Assembly: GCF_028368975.1 (NCBI RefSeq)
Contig: NZ_JAQNDM010000002.1
Span: 930,001-994,000, forward strand
From: Stigmatella ashevillena
GTDB lineage: Bacteria; Myxococcota; Myxococcia; Myxococcales; Myxococcaceae
DNA length: 64,000 nt
Direction of reading: 5' to 3'
The notes below the pieces were generated by a model. It ran no database searches. It worked only from the letters and a program-made list of their open reading frames with translations, and was not told the DNA's origin. The number at the start of each line of letters is the position of its first letter. The stretch's first letter is position 1. Made by a program: the position numbers and the translations under genes. This document shows positions 35,502 through 44,854 of this stretch, piece by piece.

Positions 35502-36389
35502 TCAGAGCTTTTCCAGCCCCGCCCGCTCCGCCGCCAGCGCGCCCAGCGCGGACCAGTCCAGCTCCCCATGGCCTCGGGCCACCCCGCTCAGCAGGTGGTC
35601 CTTGACCAGGCTGGCCAGCGGCATGGGCACCTGGGCATCCCCGGCCGCCTCCAGCACCAGCCCGACGTCCTTGAGCCCCAGCCGAAGGGCGAACCCCCCC
35701 GGCTGGAACTGCCTGTCCGCGATCAAGCTCGCGTAGCGCTCGAAGACGGGAGACTTCGAGAAGACCGACTGGAAGACCTCCAGGAACGTCTTCGCCTCGA
35801 CGCCGGACTTGCGCGCCAGCGCGAAGGCCTCCCCCAGCGCTTCGACCATGGAGGCGATGAGGAAGTTGCCGGACAGCTTCACCACGTTCGCCGAGGAGGC
35901 CTTCTCCCCGAGCACGGTGAGGCCCCGGCCCATGGCCTCCAGCACGGGCCGAATCCGCTCCACATCGGCCTTGACCCCTGCGGCGATCACCCAGAGCTGC
36001 TTGGCCTCCGCCGCCTCCGGCCGACCGAAGACGGGGGCGGACACATAGCCCTGGCCCGCCCGGGCATGCTCCGCGGTGAGACGCTCCGAGAGCGCCACCG
36101 AGATGGTGCTGGAGGAGATGTGAATCGCGCCCCGCTCCAGCCCTGACAGCAAGCCCTCGCGGCCCAGGACGGCCTCCTCCACCGCCGGATCGTCCGCGAG
36201 GAGGGAGAGGACCGCCTCGGCCCCCCGGGCCGCCTCCTGGGGAGTCCCCGCAATCCGCGCCCCCTTGGCCTGGAACGGCTCGGCCTTCGCGCGCGTGCGG
36301 TTGTAGACCACCAGCTCGTGCCCCGCGTTCAACAGGTTCTGGGCCACGCCGCGGCCCATGTTCCCCAGTCCAATCAGTCCAACCTTCAT
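35502..36389 (-). CDS. 3-hydroxyisobutyrate-dehydrogenase-family NAD(P) oxidoreductase
   Basis: A 295-residue beta-hydroxyacid dehydrogenase. The Rossmann motif GLIGLGNMGRGVAQNLL opens the protein, with VVYNRTRAKAEPF after it; Arg in NRT favours NADP. The catalytic Lys region is VKLSGNFLIASMVEALGEAFAL (K-x-x-x-N), and the substrate motif near residue 120 reads YVSAPVFGRPEAAE. The family includes 3-hydroxyisobutyrate, tartronate semialdehyde and glyoxylate/succinic semialdehyde reductases; the substrate here is not settled. Its ATG overlaps the tyrA stop by 4 bases, so it is the third gene of the U32-tyrA operon. Confidence 0.9.
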   Translation of the reverse strand: MKVGLIGLGNMGRGVAQNLLNAGHELVVYNRTRAKAEPFQAKGARIAGTPQEAARGAEAVLSLLADDPAVEEAVLGREGLLSGLERGAIHISSSTISVALSERLTAEHARAGQGYVSAPVFGRPEAAEAKQLWVIAAGVKADVERIRPVLEAMGRGLTVLGEKASSANVVKLSGNFLIASMVEALGEAFALARKSGVEAKTFLEVFQSVFSKSPVFERYASLIADRQFQPGGFALRLGLKDVGLVLEAAGDAQVPMPLASLVKDHLLSGVARGHGELDWSALGALAAERAGLEKL

Positions 36390-37231
36390 GAGGGCTCCCC
36401 TTTCGATGGAATGCGAAGGCGCTCGATTTCCTCGGCGCTGCCATCCGCGGGCAAGGCCTCCAGCGCGCGGTGGATCTGCCCCAAAGCTTCGAGCAGCTGC
36501 GCCCGGGCCTCGGTCGCGAAGGGGTTCTCCCGCTGGATGGCGGCGAAGAGGTGGCCCGCGTCCGAGCGGACCACTTCGATGGTGCGCGCCAGGGCCTTGA
36601 AGCTCGCCGGCGCAAAAGGCACGTCGAGTCCCGTGCCCGCGTCGATCATCCCCTTGGCCACGAAGAACGTGAGCGCGTGCGTGTGCGCCATCACCCGGTC
36701 ATGGTTCTCGGCCGTCTGCTCGACGATCTCACACCCCAACCGCTCGTAGAACCGGCGCGCACGCTCCGTGGCTCCCGGGTGGAGGGAGTTCGGACAGAGC
36801 ACCACGCGCAACGGGCGCTCGGCCATGGCCAGGCTCAAGGGGCCAAACAACGGGTGGGTCCCCACCCAAGGCACCGCGGTGCCCAGCACCGAGGCCAGGG
36901 CCTCCACGGGCTTCACCTTGACGCTGCCCACGTCCAGGACGAGCTGGGAAGGCAGGAGGTGGGGCCGCAGCGCTTCGAGGACCGGACGAATGCCGGGCAC
37001 GGGAACAGCCACCACCACCACGTCCGCGCCCTGCACCAACTCCGGCAGGCTCCCGGCCTGGTGGCGCTCGGGAATGTCGGCGGAGGGATCCACGGCCCGG
37101 TAGTCCAGGCCAGACTCGACCAGCAACGCGCCGAGCGCCCGGCCAAACCGGCCATACCCCACCAGGGCCACACGCTTCGGAAAGTCCCCTGCTCCAGGCG
37201 GCGCGGTGGGGGATACAGAGGACACGGTCAC
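36386..37231 (-). CDS. tyrA: Prephenate dehydrogenase
   Basis: A 281-residue protein with a GTG start 1 base after the U32 peptidase stop. The NAD-binding motif is VALVGYGRFGRALG. The TyrA signature LDVGSVKVKPVEAL and GTHPLFGP follows, with the catalytic His in THPLFGP and a helical dimer domain containing NHDRVMAHTHALTFF. It converts prephenate to 4-hydroxyphenylpyruvate for tyrosine synthesis. No ACT or chorismate-mutase domain is attached, so feedback control by tyrosine through an ACT domain is absent. Arogenate could also be a substrate. Confidence 0.88.
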   Translation of the reverse strand: MTVSSVSPTAPPGAGDFPKRVALVGYGRFGRALGALLVESGLDYRAVDPSADIPERHQAGSLPELVQGADVVVVAVPVPGIRPVLEALRPHLLPSQLVLDVGSVKVKPVEALASVLGTAVPWVGTHPLFGPLSLAMAERPLRVVLCPNSLHPGATERARRFYERLGCEIVEQTAENHDRVMAHTHALTFFVAKGMIDAGTGLDVPFAPASFKALARTIEVVRSDAGHLFAAIQRENPFATEARAQLLEALGQIHRALEALPADGSAEEIERLRIPSKGEPS

Positions 37232-37232
37232 C

Positions 37233-39842
37233 TCAACGGGGCAGTGGAGCGGGAGGGTTGAGAACCTTCATGGTGCCGCGCGTGACGCCAAACTGCTCGT
37301 GCACGGCCGCGCGCCGGATGGCCTCGGCGGGAGCCAGCCGACCCGCGAGCAGCTCCTGATACGCGGCCAGCACGCGCGCCGCCTCCTCCCGGGACTCCCG
37401 GACGAACTCCACCCGGAAACGGCGCACGCCCCGCTCCAGCAAGCGCGGCACCAGCGAGGCAGCGCTCTGGGCCTGGGCATTGAACACCGTGTTGCGGCAC
37501 CCCACGTCGACGATGACGGGATGGTCCAGCCCCAGCCGGTCCCTCAAGGAGAGCTGGTGCTTCTCACACGGACGGCCACAGGTCCGGAAGTCACGGCCGT
37601 GCGAGAGCGTGTGCGAGTACACGCAGTGCTCGGTGTGGAAGGTGGCGATGTGGTGGTGCAGGGCGACCGTGAAGCGGTGGGCGGGCGCATGCTCCAGGAG
37701 CGCGCCCAACTGTGCCGCATCGAGATCATGGGAGAACGTGAGCGTGTCCAGCCCCAACCCCAGCAGGTACGCGGCCGACAGGGAGTTGGTGACGTTGAGC
37801 GAGAAGTCCCCATGCAGCACGGGGCGAGGCTGGCCCTCGGGACGCTCCAGGAAGTGCATCATCGCGCCCCAGTGGCGCACCAGCACCGCATCCGGGCGCA
37901 GCCGGCCGATGCGCTGGTCATAGCCCTCCTCGCCCGGCTTCTGGACCCGCACCGTGGCGATCGTCACCCGCAGGCCCGCCGCCCGGGCCTGCTCGACGGC
38001 GCGCTGCAGGCCCACCATCTCCATCCAGTCCAGCTCCACCTCGGGCAGCCCCGCGGCGATGACGGCCTCGAGCTGCGCCTCCTCCCGGCACAGGGGAATC
38101 AGCAGCGCCGCTTCCTCGCGGGGGAGCTCGGACACGCTCCCGGCCAGCGAGGCGTGCACCGTCTCCAGCACCGGCGTCTCCACCACCGTCCGGCGAGGGC
38201 CCCGCTCCACCGCGGCCGTCAGCTCCGTCACGAGCTGGCGGCGAATCGCCTTGAGCTCGGAGACGGGCAGGTGCAATCCCCCCCCCAGCCCCGAGACATC
38301 CAGGAGCGACAGCCGGAAGGGGGTTCCTCCAAATGAGCCCAGCTTGTCCCGCAGCAACCCCTCGTCCAGCCCTCCCCCTCGCGACAGGGCGAGCGGCACC
38401 TGGCTGAGGGCCGACGCGTCATGCCCCCAGGCCCGGGCCCGCACCTGGAGCGGCGCGCCCTCCACGCCCGAGACGGTCAGCTCCAACGCAATCCGGCCCT
38501 CGGGCTCACCTGCGGCGAGCAGCCCCTCGACCCGGCGGTTCAGCGCGGGATCGCTGTTGAGCCACACCCGTTGCCCAGGCGCCACCCTCCCCAGATCCGG
38601 ACCGGGCTGGCCAAAGCCCAGCACCCAACTGTCCCCGCGCCGCTCCACCCGGAAGATGGGGCCTCCGGGCTCGTGTTTGTCCTCGGGCGCTCCCGCGTCG
38701 AACACGACGCCCATGCCCGGGCGCGGCTCCGCTTCTTCCGGCGCGGGCTCTCCCTTCAAGGGAGAGGACACCTGGCCCAGGGGCACCTCGGGGCGGTCCG
38801 TCTCCAGTCCCAGGCCGCCCGTCCAGGGGCGCTCGTCCAGCGAAACCCGCACCTCCTTGCCGGAAACGGACTGGACCCGGCCCAGGTACAGCCCCCGGTG
38901 CTTCGGAAAGCGGCCCTCCACCAGGGTCTGATGGTCCGAGCCAGCGAGGAAGCCGTGGGAGAAGCCGCGACTGTACGCCAGGGACATGCTGGACAAATCC
39001 TTGGCGAGCTGGGCCTCGTCGGGCGAGCCCGCCAAGATGCTCTCCACCCAGCGCCGGTACCCCTGGACCGTGGAGGTGACGTACGCGGGGCCCTTCAGGC
39101 GGCCTTCGATCTTCAGGCTGTGGACGCCGATCTCCATCAGCTCCGGCACGGCGCGCACCCCTGCGAGATCCTTGGGGCTGAGCAGGTACTTCACCTCGCC
39201 GAGATCCCTCGGCTGCCCGTCGACGACCAGGTCATACGGCAGCCGGCAGGACTGAGCGCACTGCCCCCGGTTCGCCGAGCGGCCTCCCCACGCCTCGCTG
39301 GTCAGACACTGGCCGCTCCAGGACATGCAGAGCGCGCCGTGGATGAAGACCTCCAGTTCAATCTGCGTCTGCCCGGCCAACCGGCGGATCTCCGCCGTGG
39401 ACAGCTCGCGGGGGACGACGGCGCGGCTGAACCCCAGCCGCTGGGCAAACCGCACCCCTTCGGCGCTGGAGAGCGTCATCTGCGTGGAGGCATGCAGCTC
39501 GAGCTGGGGGCAGATGGCCCGGGCCAGCAGGGCCACCGCGGGGTCCTGGACGATGAGCGCGTCCACCCCGGCTGCGGCGGCCCCCCGGATCAGGTGCTCG
39601 ACGAGGGGCAGCTCGGGCTCGAACACCAGGGTATTCAGGGTAAGATAGGCCCGGGCACCCGCTCGATGAATGAGGGGGAGCGTCTCCGGGAGGCGGGCCA
39701 AGGAGAAATTATCGGCGCGAGCACGTGCATTGAATCCTTCGTCGAGCCCGAAGTAGATGGCATCCGCGCCACTGGCGAGGGCGGCCCGGAGGGACTCGAG
39801 ATCCCCCGCGGGAGCGAGGATTTCAGGACGTCGCAAAGGCAT
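37233..39842 (-). CDS. U32-family peptidase-like protein (RlhA-related)
   Basis: An 869-residue protein starting MPLRRPEILAPAGDLESLRAAL, the standard U32 opening. The conserved region EVFIHGALCMSWSGQC, followed by SANRGQCAQSCRLPY, supplies four cysteines that in this family ligate an iron-sulfur cluster, followed by YLLSPKDL and IGVHSLKIEGR. The C-terminal half (about 390-869) is a DUF3656-like region plus an extra domain with further Cys and His (HTEHCVYSHTLSHGRDFRTCGRPC). Escherichia coli RlhA, which hydroxylates 23S rRNA C2501, shares the U32-DUF3656 layout but is about 200 residues shorter. An RNA-hydroxylating role is therefore plausible, not shown. It is the first gene of an operon with tyrA. 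Confidence 0.85.
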   Translation of the reverse strand: MPLRRPEILAPAGDLESLRAALASGADAIYFGLDEGFNARARADNFSLARLPETLPLIHRAGARAYLTLNTLVFEPELPLVEHLIRGAAAAGVDALIVQDPAVALLARAICPQLELHASTQMTLSSAEGVRFAQRLGFSRAVVPRELSTAEIRRLAGQTQIELEVFIHGALCMSWSGQCLTSEAWGGRSANRGQCAQSCRLPYDLVVDGQPRDLGEVKYLLSPKDLAGVRAVPELMEIGVHSLKIEGRLKGPAYVTSTVQGYRRWVESILAGSPDEAQLAKDLSSMSLAYSRGFSHGFLAGSDHQTLVEGRFPKHRGLYLGRVQSVSGKEVRVSLDERPWTGGLGLETDRPEVPLGQVSSPLKGEPAPEEAEPRPGMGVVFDAGAPEDKHEPGGPIFRVERRGDSWVLGFGQPGPDLGRVAPGQRVWLNSDPALNRRVEGLLAAGEPEGRIALELTVSGVEGAPLQVRARAWGHDASALSQVPLALSRGGGLDEGLLRDKLGSFGGTPFRLSLLDVSGLGGGLHLPVSELKAIRRQLVTELTAAVERGPRRTVVETPVLETVHASLAGSVSELPREEAALLIPLCREEAQLEAVIAAGLPEVELDWMEMVGLQRAVEQARAAGLRVTIATVRVQKPGEEGYDQRIGRLRPDAVLVRHWGAMMHFLERPEGQPRPVLHGDFSLNVTNSLSAAYLLGLGLDTLTFSHDLDAAQLGALLEHAPAHRFTVALHHHIATFHTEHCVYSHTLSHGRDFRTCGRPCEKHQLSLRDRLGLDHPVIVDVGCRNTVFNAQAQSAASLVPRLLERGVRRFRVEFVRESREEAARVLAAYQELLAGRLAPAEAIRRAAVHEQFGVTRGTMKVLNPPAPLPR

Positions 39843-39994
39843 GGCTCCCTCCTTAACATGCCACCCCAGGCCCCGCGGCAGGGCCTCTGCCCGTGTCCCC
39901 GCCCTGCATCCAGGTTGTTTATGCTTCCCCCGGGACCGGAATGCCCCACTATTCCATTATGACCTGAGATTCGGTAGTCATCGAGAAGCCCCAC

Positions 39995-42169
39995 TTGCGC
40001 GATAAGAACGTGTCGAGCCCGCCCATCCGTTTCCTCATCTATCCTGCGCAGGGAGAGGTCAGGGAGCACGTCAGGGCCGAGTTTTTTGGCCGGGCGCTTT
40101 CCCAGCGGGTGGGCCGTCCCATCGTCGTGGAGATGGCCCGCACCTATGAGGCCATCGAGCAGGAGCTGGCCGCGGACCGGGTGGACATCGTCTGGGCCAC
40201 CGCCGAGCAGTGCAACGCGTTCGAGTCCAAGGCCCGCGCCATCCTGCGCGCGGTGCGCGCCGGGCGCTACCACTACCACGCGGCCCTCATCTGCCGCGCC
40301 CAGGAGCCCCTCACCCTCAAGCAGCTCCAGGGCACCCGCGCCGCCTGGGTCGCCCCCATGTCCACGGGAGGCCACCTGCTGGCCATCCGCCATTTGGAGG
40401 CCCAGGGGCTGATCCCCGCGGAGGTGTTCGCCGAGCAGCGCTTCGTCGGCAGCTACCGCAACGCCCTGCTCGCGGTGGCCGAGGGCACGTCGGACATGGC
40501 GTCGCTCTTCACGACCCACCCGGACGAGTACACGGTCCGAGCCCGCCTCGCCGAGCGTGTAGGGGTAGCCGCGCGCCAGCTGACCGCCTTTGCCTTCACC
40601 GAGCCCACCCTCGCCGACGGGCTCATCCTCACCTCGCGCCTGTCAGAGGAGGACTGTGCCGCGATCGTGTCGGCCCTCACCACGATGACGCAGGATGGGA
40701 GCGGCCTGGATCCGCTGCTCGGCTCCTTCAACATCGAGGGCTTTGCCCTCGCTACCTCCTCCCGGAGCCCGGCCCAGCCCTTCTCTCCGATCCAACGCAC
40801 GGAGTTCCTCGCGGCGGAGGTGGACGCAGAAGAGCGGTGCAGCAAGCTCTGGTCCTTCACCGGCCTGGCCTTCGGACAGGAGGTGAGCGGCCGGGAAGGG
40901 CTCTCGCTGGAAGAGGCCCTGCCCCCGGAGGCGAGCGCGCTCCTGGGGGCGCTCGTGCGGGCCACGCGCCACAGCGGTGTGGGGGGCCGGGTGGAGTACC
41001 GCCTGGAGTCTGGTGGAGAGAGCCGCCTGTACGCCGCCGAGGCCGCCCCTCGGGGGGCTCGCTCGGGGGGGACCTCCCCGCGCACCACGCTGCTGGTCCG
41101 GGACATCACCGAGCAACAGGCCCTGGAGGTGGACCTGTACCGCCTGGCGTCGTTCCCCCTGCTCCACCCTGAGCCCATGATGGAGCTGAGCCTGAACGGC
41201 GCCCTGCACTACGCCAATCCGGCCGCCAGCCATGCCTTCCCGGACCTCCAGGCACTCGGGGCGAGCCATCCGCTGGTGGAGACCACGCTCGAGTGGGTCC
41301 GGCGTGGAAAGCCCGGCGAGAGCCCGCCCCTGGTGCACCTGGCGGGCCGGTACTGGGAGCTGATGGTCTCCGTGCTCCAGGAGACCGGCACCCTGCGGCT
41401 CTTCGTGAAGGATGTGACGTCGCGCAAGCAGATCGAAGCGCGCCTGCTCCACGCCGACCGCATGGCCGCGCTGGGCTCGCTGGCGTCCCGGGTGGGCCAT
41501 GAGATGAACAACCCGTTGGCCTTCCTGATGGCCAACCTCTCCTTCGCCCGGGAGGAAATCAGCCGGCTGCGCGAGTCGCTGCGCTCGGACCCGGTCCCCA
41601 CCCGCCTGGAGGATCTCAACGAGGTGATGGATGCGCTGGGGGAGTCCCTGGACGGCGCGGAGCGGCTGAAGACGATCATCCAGGATCTGCGCACCCTGGC
41701 GCGCGAGCCCCCCACCCACCGGGCCCGGGTCGACCTGCACCCGGTGCTGGAAGATGCGCTGAAGCTGGTGCGCAACGAGCTGCGCCACCGGGGCCGCCTG
41801 GAGAAGGACTTCCAGCCCGTGCCCACGGTGGAGGCGGACGAGGCGCGGCTCGGCCAGGTCTTCCTCAACCTGATGATCAACGCGGTGCAGGCCATGTCCG
41901 AGCAGGACGCACAGCGCAACGTGCTGCGGGTGAGCACGCGCACCGGACCTGCCGGGGAGGCCATCGTCGAGGTGCAGGACACCGGGGCGGGGATGACGCC
42001 CGAGGTGCTCTCGCGCCTGTTCGAGCCGTTCTTCACCACGCGCTCCAACAGCGCGGGCATGGGCTTGTCGGTGAGCCACGCCATCGTGACGAGCCTGGGA
42101 GGAACCCTCCGGGCCGAGAGCGAGCTGGGCACGGGCACCCTCTTCACCGTCACCCTTCCGGCCACGTGA
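39995..42169 (+). CDS. Cytosolic sensor histidine kinase with N-terminal PhnD-type binding domain
   Basis: A 724-residue protein without signal peptide or membrane segment. Residues about 10-255 form a complete PhnD-type ligand-binding domain (RFLIYPAQGEVREHVRAEFF, then the DRVDIVWATAEQCNAFE cleft and the KQLQGTRAAWVAPMSTGG hinge). Two PAS-like regions follow (about 270-380 and 385-480). The kinase core has the H-box VGHEMNNPLAF with His502 and an ATPase domain (N-box NLMINAVQAM, G1 DTGAGM, GMGLSVSHAIV). PhnD domains are normally periplasmic, so this one must read an internal ligand. The start is TTG 39995 (AGAAG upstream) or GTG 40010. It is followed after 7 bases by a second kinase and then a response regulator. 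Confidence 0.85.
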   Translation: MRDKNVSSPPIRFLIYPAQGEVREHVRAEFFGRALSQRVGRPIVVEMARTYEAIEQELAADRVDIVWATAEQCNAFESKARAILRAVRAGRYHYHAALICRAQEPLTLKQLQGTRAAWVAPMSTGGHLLAIRHLEAQGLIPAEVFAEQRFVGSYRNALLAVAEGTSDMASLFTTHPDEYTVRARLAERVGVAARQLTAFAFTEPTLADGLILTSRLSEEDCAAIVSALTTMTQDGSGLDPLLGSFNIEGFALATSSRSPAQPFSPIQRTEFLAAEVDAEERCSKLWSFTGLAFGQEVSGREGLSLEEALPPEASALLGALVRATRHSGVGGRVEYRLESGGESRLYAAEAAPRGARSGGTSPRTTLLVRDITEQQALEVDLYRLASFPLLHPEPMMELSLNGALHYANPAASHAFPDLQALGASHPLVETTLEWVRRGKPGESPPLVHLAGRYWELMVSVLQETGTLRLFVKDVTSRKQIEARLLHADRMAALGSLASRVGHEMNNPLAFLMANLSFAREEISRLRESLRSDPVPTRLEDLNEVMDALGESLDGAERLKTIIQDLRTLAREPPTHRARVDLHPVLEDALKLVRNELRHRGRLEKDFQPVPTVEADEARLGQVFLNLMINAVQAMSEQDAQRNVLRVSTRTGPAGEAIVEVQDTGAGMTPEVLSRLFEPFFTTRSNSAGMGLSVSHAIVTSLGGTLRAESELGTGTLFTVTLPAT

Positions 42170-42176
42170 GCCCCAG

Positions 42177-44006
42177 ATGGTGCGACGGCTCCTGCCCACG
42201 CTCATCGCCCTTGGCTTCGGCCTGCTGGCCCTCGGGTGGGGGCTGGTCAGCCTCCAAATCATCTTCACCCAGGAGCGGGAGGATGCCTACACCCAGCTTC
42301 GCTCCCGCCGCGACACCCTGGAGCAGTACGCCACGGAGACGCTCCGGCAAGCCCTGAGTCGGAGGCTCGACGAGAACATCCCCGCGCTCTACCGGGCCAT
42401 GGAGGATCCGCTCGCCCCGGCGGATGGGCTGTACCTGCTGTTCCGCTCGTACCAGTTTCTTCCCCGCCTGCCCCGGCCCCCACCCGGCCCCCAGACGCCC
42501 GCCCGGGGTTTCTACGAGGACTTCCGCCAGCGCCTGGAGTCCCCCGGGCGCCCCGGCCCCGCGCAAGAGCGGTTGGAGATGCTCCGTGCGATCGAAGCCG
42601 CGCTCGCCAGGGGCGAGGAAGCCCACGCCGAGCAGTTCCTGGAGGCCCTGCTGCGCCACCGCGCCGAGCATCCGCTGCCGCCTCACCAAGAGCTTCCCTT
42701 CACCCTGCTGCTGGCCGAGCGGCTCCAGCGGGGAAGGGCCACGCCGTCCCTGGTGCGGGGACTCGTGCGGGGCGGGCTCGCGGACGACTTTGGAGGGATT
42801 GCCCGGGGCGCGGGGCTCCAGCGGGATCTGCTGCGCGAATGCCAGCGCTTCACCCAGGCGGACTTCGACTTCCTCCGCGAGCGCATCCTCCAGTTGAGCG
42901 CGGGGATGGGCGAGCCCGCCAAAGCCTTCCGGGCACGCATCCAGGAACTGGGGACGGGGGCCTTGGTCCTCCCCAATGGCCTCGAGGAGCCCACCCTCAT
43001 CGGCGAGCGCTGGTACGTCCACCCCAACGGAGAGGCCGTCCGGGGCATCGCCGTCTCGCTGGAGGAGGAGTTGAAGGCCATCGCCCAGGACATGCGCTCC
43101 CGGGAGTTGTTCGGCGCGGAGGATGGACTGCGGCTGGGGAAGACGGACGCGGTGCAGCCGCTCTCCACGCTCCGGGTGGAGGCCGTGATGCCCCGGTGGC
43201 TCTCCGCGGAGGCGGACATTGCCCGGCGCTACGGGCTCAAGACGATGCTGGTGGCCAGTTGTGGCGCGCTGGCGGTGGCCATCGGGGTCATCGCCGTCCT
43301 GGCCCAGCGCCGCAAGTACCGCTTCCTGGAACTCCAGAGCGACTTCGTGGCCACCGTCTCCCACGAGCTGCGCACCCCCCTGGCGTCGATCCGGCTGCTG
43401 GCCGAAACGCTGGAGCGCCGCGTGGGCGGCACCTCCGAGGGAAAGGACTACCCTGCCCGCATCATCCAGACGACGGACACGCTGCACTTCCTCGTCGAGA
43501 ACATCCTGTCGTTCAACCGGATCGACAAGGGCCGCTGGGCCCCGAGGTTCTCCACGGTGCGGCTGGAGGAGCTTGCCGGGACGCTCCGAACGGACCTCCT
43601 GGACGCCTCCCAGGTGCCGGTGAACTTCACCTCGGACGTGGCGGAGCTGGAGCTCGTGGCGGACCCCGCGCTCCTGCGCCTGCTCCTGTCCAACCTGGGC
43701 CGCAACGCCTGTGCCTACAACCGCCGGAACCCCGTGGACATCACCCTGCGGGCCCACCACTCCCCCACCTACGGGCACACCCTGCTCTTCAGTGACAATG
43801 GCATCGGCATTCCCGAGAGCGAGTGGGAGAATGTGTTTCACGATTTCTACCGGCTGAAGTCTCCCGGACCGGAGGTCCACGGCAGCGGGCTGGGGCTTGC
43901 GCTGTGCCGCCGCATCATGCGGCTCCACGGGGGCCGCATCCACGTGGCCACCTCCGGCCCCGAGGGAACCACCTTCGCTTTGACTTTTCCCGAGCCGCGC
44001 CGATGA
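42177..44006 (+). CDS. Membrane sensor histidine kinase
   Basis: A 609-residue kinase. A first membrane segment (about 6-27) and a second (about 353-373) enclose a large, Arg/Pro-rich extracytoplasmic domain of about 325 residues that I do not recognise. The H-box SDFVATVSHELRTPL has His396; the ATPase domain shows N-box NLGRNACAYN, G1 DNGIGIP, F-box FHDFYR and G2 GSGLGLALCRRI. This is the HPK1a class that pairs with OmpR-type regulators. It lies in one operon between the cytosolic PhnD-domain kinase and the regulator, whose ATG overlaps its stop (ATGA). It is the natural partner of that regulator. Confidence 0.92.
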   Translation: MVRRLLPTLIALGFGLLALGWGLVSLQIIFTQEREDAYTQLRSRRDTLEQYATETLRQALSRRLDENIPALYRAMEDPLAPADGLYLLFRSYQFLPRLPRPPPGPQTPARGFYEDFRQRLESPGRPGPAQERLEMLRAIEAALARGEEAHAEQFLEALLRHRAEHPLPPHQELPFTLLLAERLQRGRATPSLVRGLVRGGLADDFGGIARGAGLQRDLLRECQRFTQADFDFLRERILQLSAGMGEPAKAFRARIQELGTGALVLPNGLEEPTLIGERWYVHPNGEAVRGIAVSLEEELKAIAQDMRSRELFGAEDGLRLGKTDAVQPLSTLRVEAVMPRWLSAEADIARRYGLKTMLVASCGALAVAIGVIAVLAQRRKYRFLELQSDFVATVSHELRTPLASIRLLAETLERRVGGTSEGKDYPARIIQTTDTLHFLVENILSFNRIDKGRWAPRFSTVRLEELAGTLRTDLLDASQVPVNFTSDVAELELVADPALLRLLLSNLGRNACAYNRRNPVDITLRAHHSPTYGHTLLFSDNGIGIPESEWENVFHDFYRLKSPGPEVHGSGLGLALCRRIMRLHGGRIHVATSGPEGTTFALTFPEPRR

Positions 44007-44728
44007 CCCTCCCTCCCCCCACCCCTGGCCCGCGCCCCTCCATCCTTATCGTCGAGGACGACGCGAACCTGCGGCTCGGCCTCCAGGACAACCTCCAGGA
44101 CGAGGGGTACGAGGTCGCCACGGCGGCCAGCACCCCCGAGGCGGACGCCCTGCTGCGCGAGCGTGAGTTCGAGCTGCTCATCCTCGACGTCATGCTGCCC
44201 GGCGAGGATGGCTATTCCTTTTGCCGACGGCTGCGCGCCGCGGGCCTGCGAAGCATGGTGTTGATGCTCACCGCCCGCACCCTGGAAGAGGACATCCTCC
44301 GAGGCTTCGAGGCGGGGGCCCAGGACTACCTCACCAAGCCCTACCGGCTCCGGGAGCTGCTGGCGCGGGTGCGGGCACTCGTGCGGCGGGTGGGCACCCC
44401 ACCCTCCCAGCTCATGGGCTTCGCGGGCTTTTCAGTGGATCTCGGCCGGCGCCAGCTCTCCCGCGCCGGAGGGGCGCTCATCGAGCTGACCCGCACGGAG
44501 TTCGACCTGCTGGTCTTCCTGCTGCGCCACCAGGACCGCGCCCTTCCCCGGCAGGAGATCCTCGACGCGGTCTGGGGCCAGGACGTGGTGGTGGACCCCC
44601 GGACGGTCGACAACTTCGTCTCCAACCTCAAGAAGAAGCTCGGCTGGACGAGCACCTCCGGGTTCACCATCCACACCATTCGCGGGGTGGGCTACCGGAT
44701 GGAGATGGAGCCCATGACAAAACCATGA
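44003..44728 (+). CDS. OmpR/PhoB-family response regulator
   Basis: A 241-residue protein; ATG 44003 overlaps the kinase stop by 4 bases, so the longer upstream frame is not used. The receiver domain has acidic residues Glu18/Asp19/Asp20, phospho-acceptor Asp62 in LDVMLPGEDGYSF, Thr in MLTART and Lys in YLTKPYRLREL. The winged-helix DNA-binding domain covers about 145-236 and ends with the characteristic VDNFVSNLKKKLG and IHTIRGVGYRME. It probably takes phosphate from the membrane kinase, and perhaps from the cytosolic kinase too, and controls transcription; targets are unknown, though the adjacent tonB-like gene is a candidate. Confidence 0.95.
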   Translation: MTLPPPTPGPRPSILIVEDDANLRLGLQDNLQDEGYEVATAASTPEADALLREREFELLILDVMLPGEDGYSFCRRLRAAGLRSMVLMLTARTLEEDILRGFEAGAQDYLTKPYRLRELLARVRALVRRVGTPPSQLMGFAGFSVDLGRRQLSRAGGALIELTRTEFDLLVFLLRHQDRALPRQEILDAVWGQDVVVDPRTVDNFVSNLKKKLGWTSTSGFTIHTIRGVGYRMEMEPMTKP

Positions 44729-44854
44729 CGGAACAATGGCCCCCCCACGGCCATCGCCGGGCGCCTTTTCCCTACCTTGAACCGTGCCGCCAGTGAGGGG
44801 CCGCGAGGCGCGGCTCCCACCGGCGGGAACACCCGTTCGTGGGAGGCGCACCCA

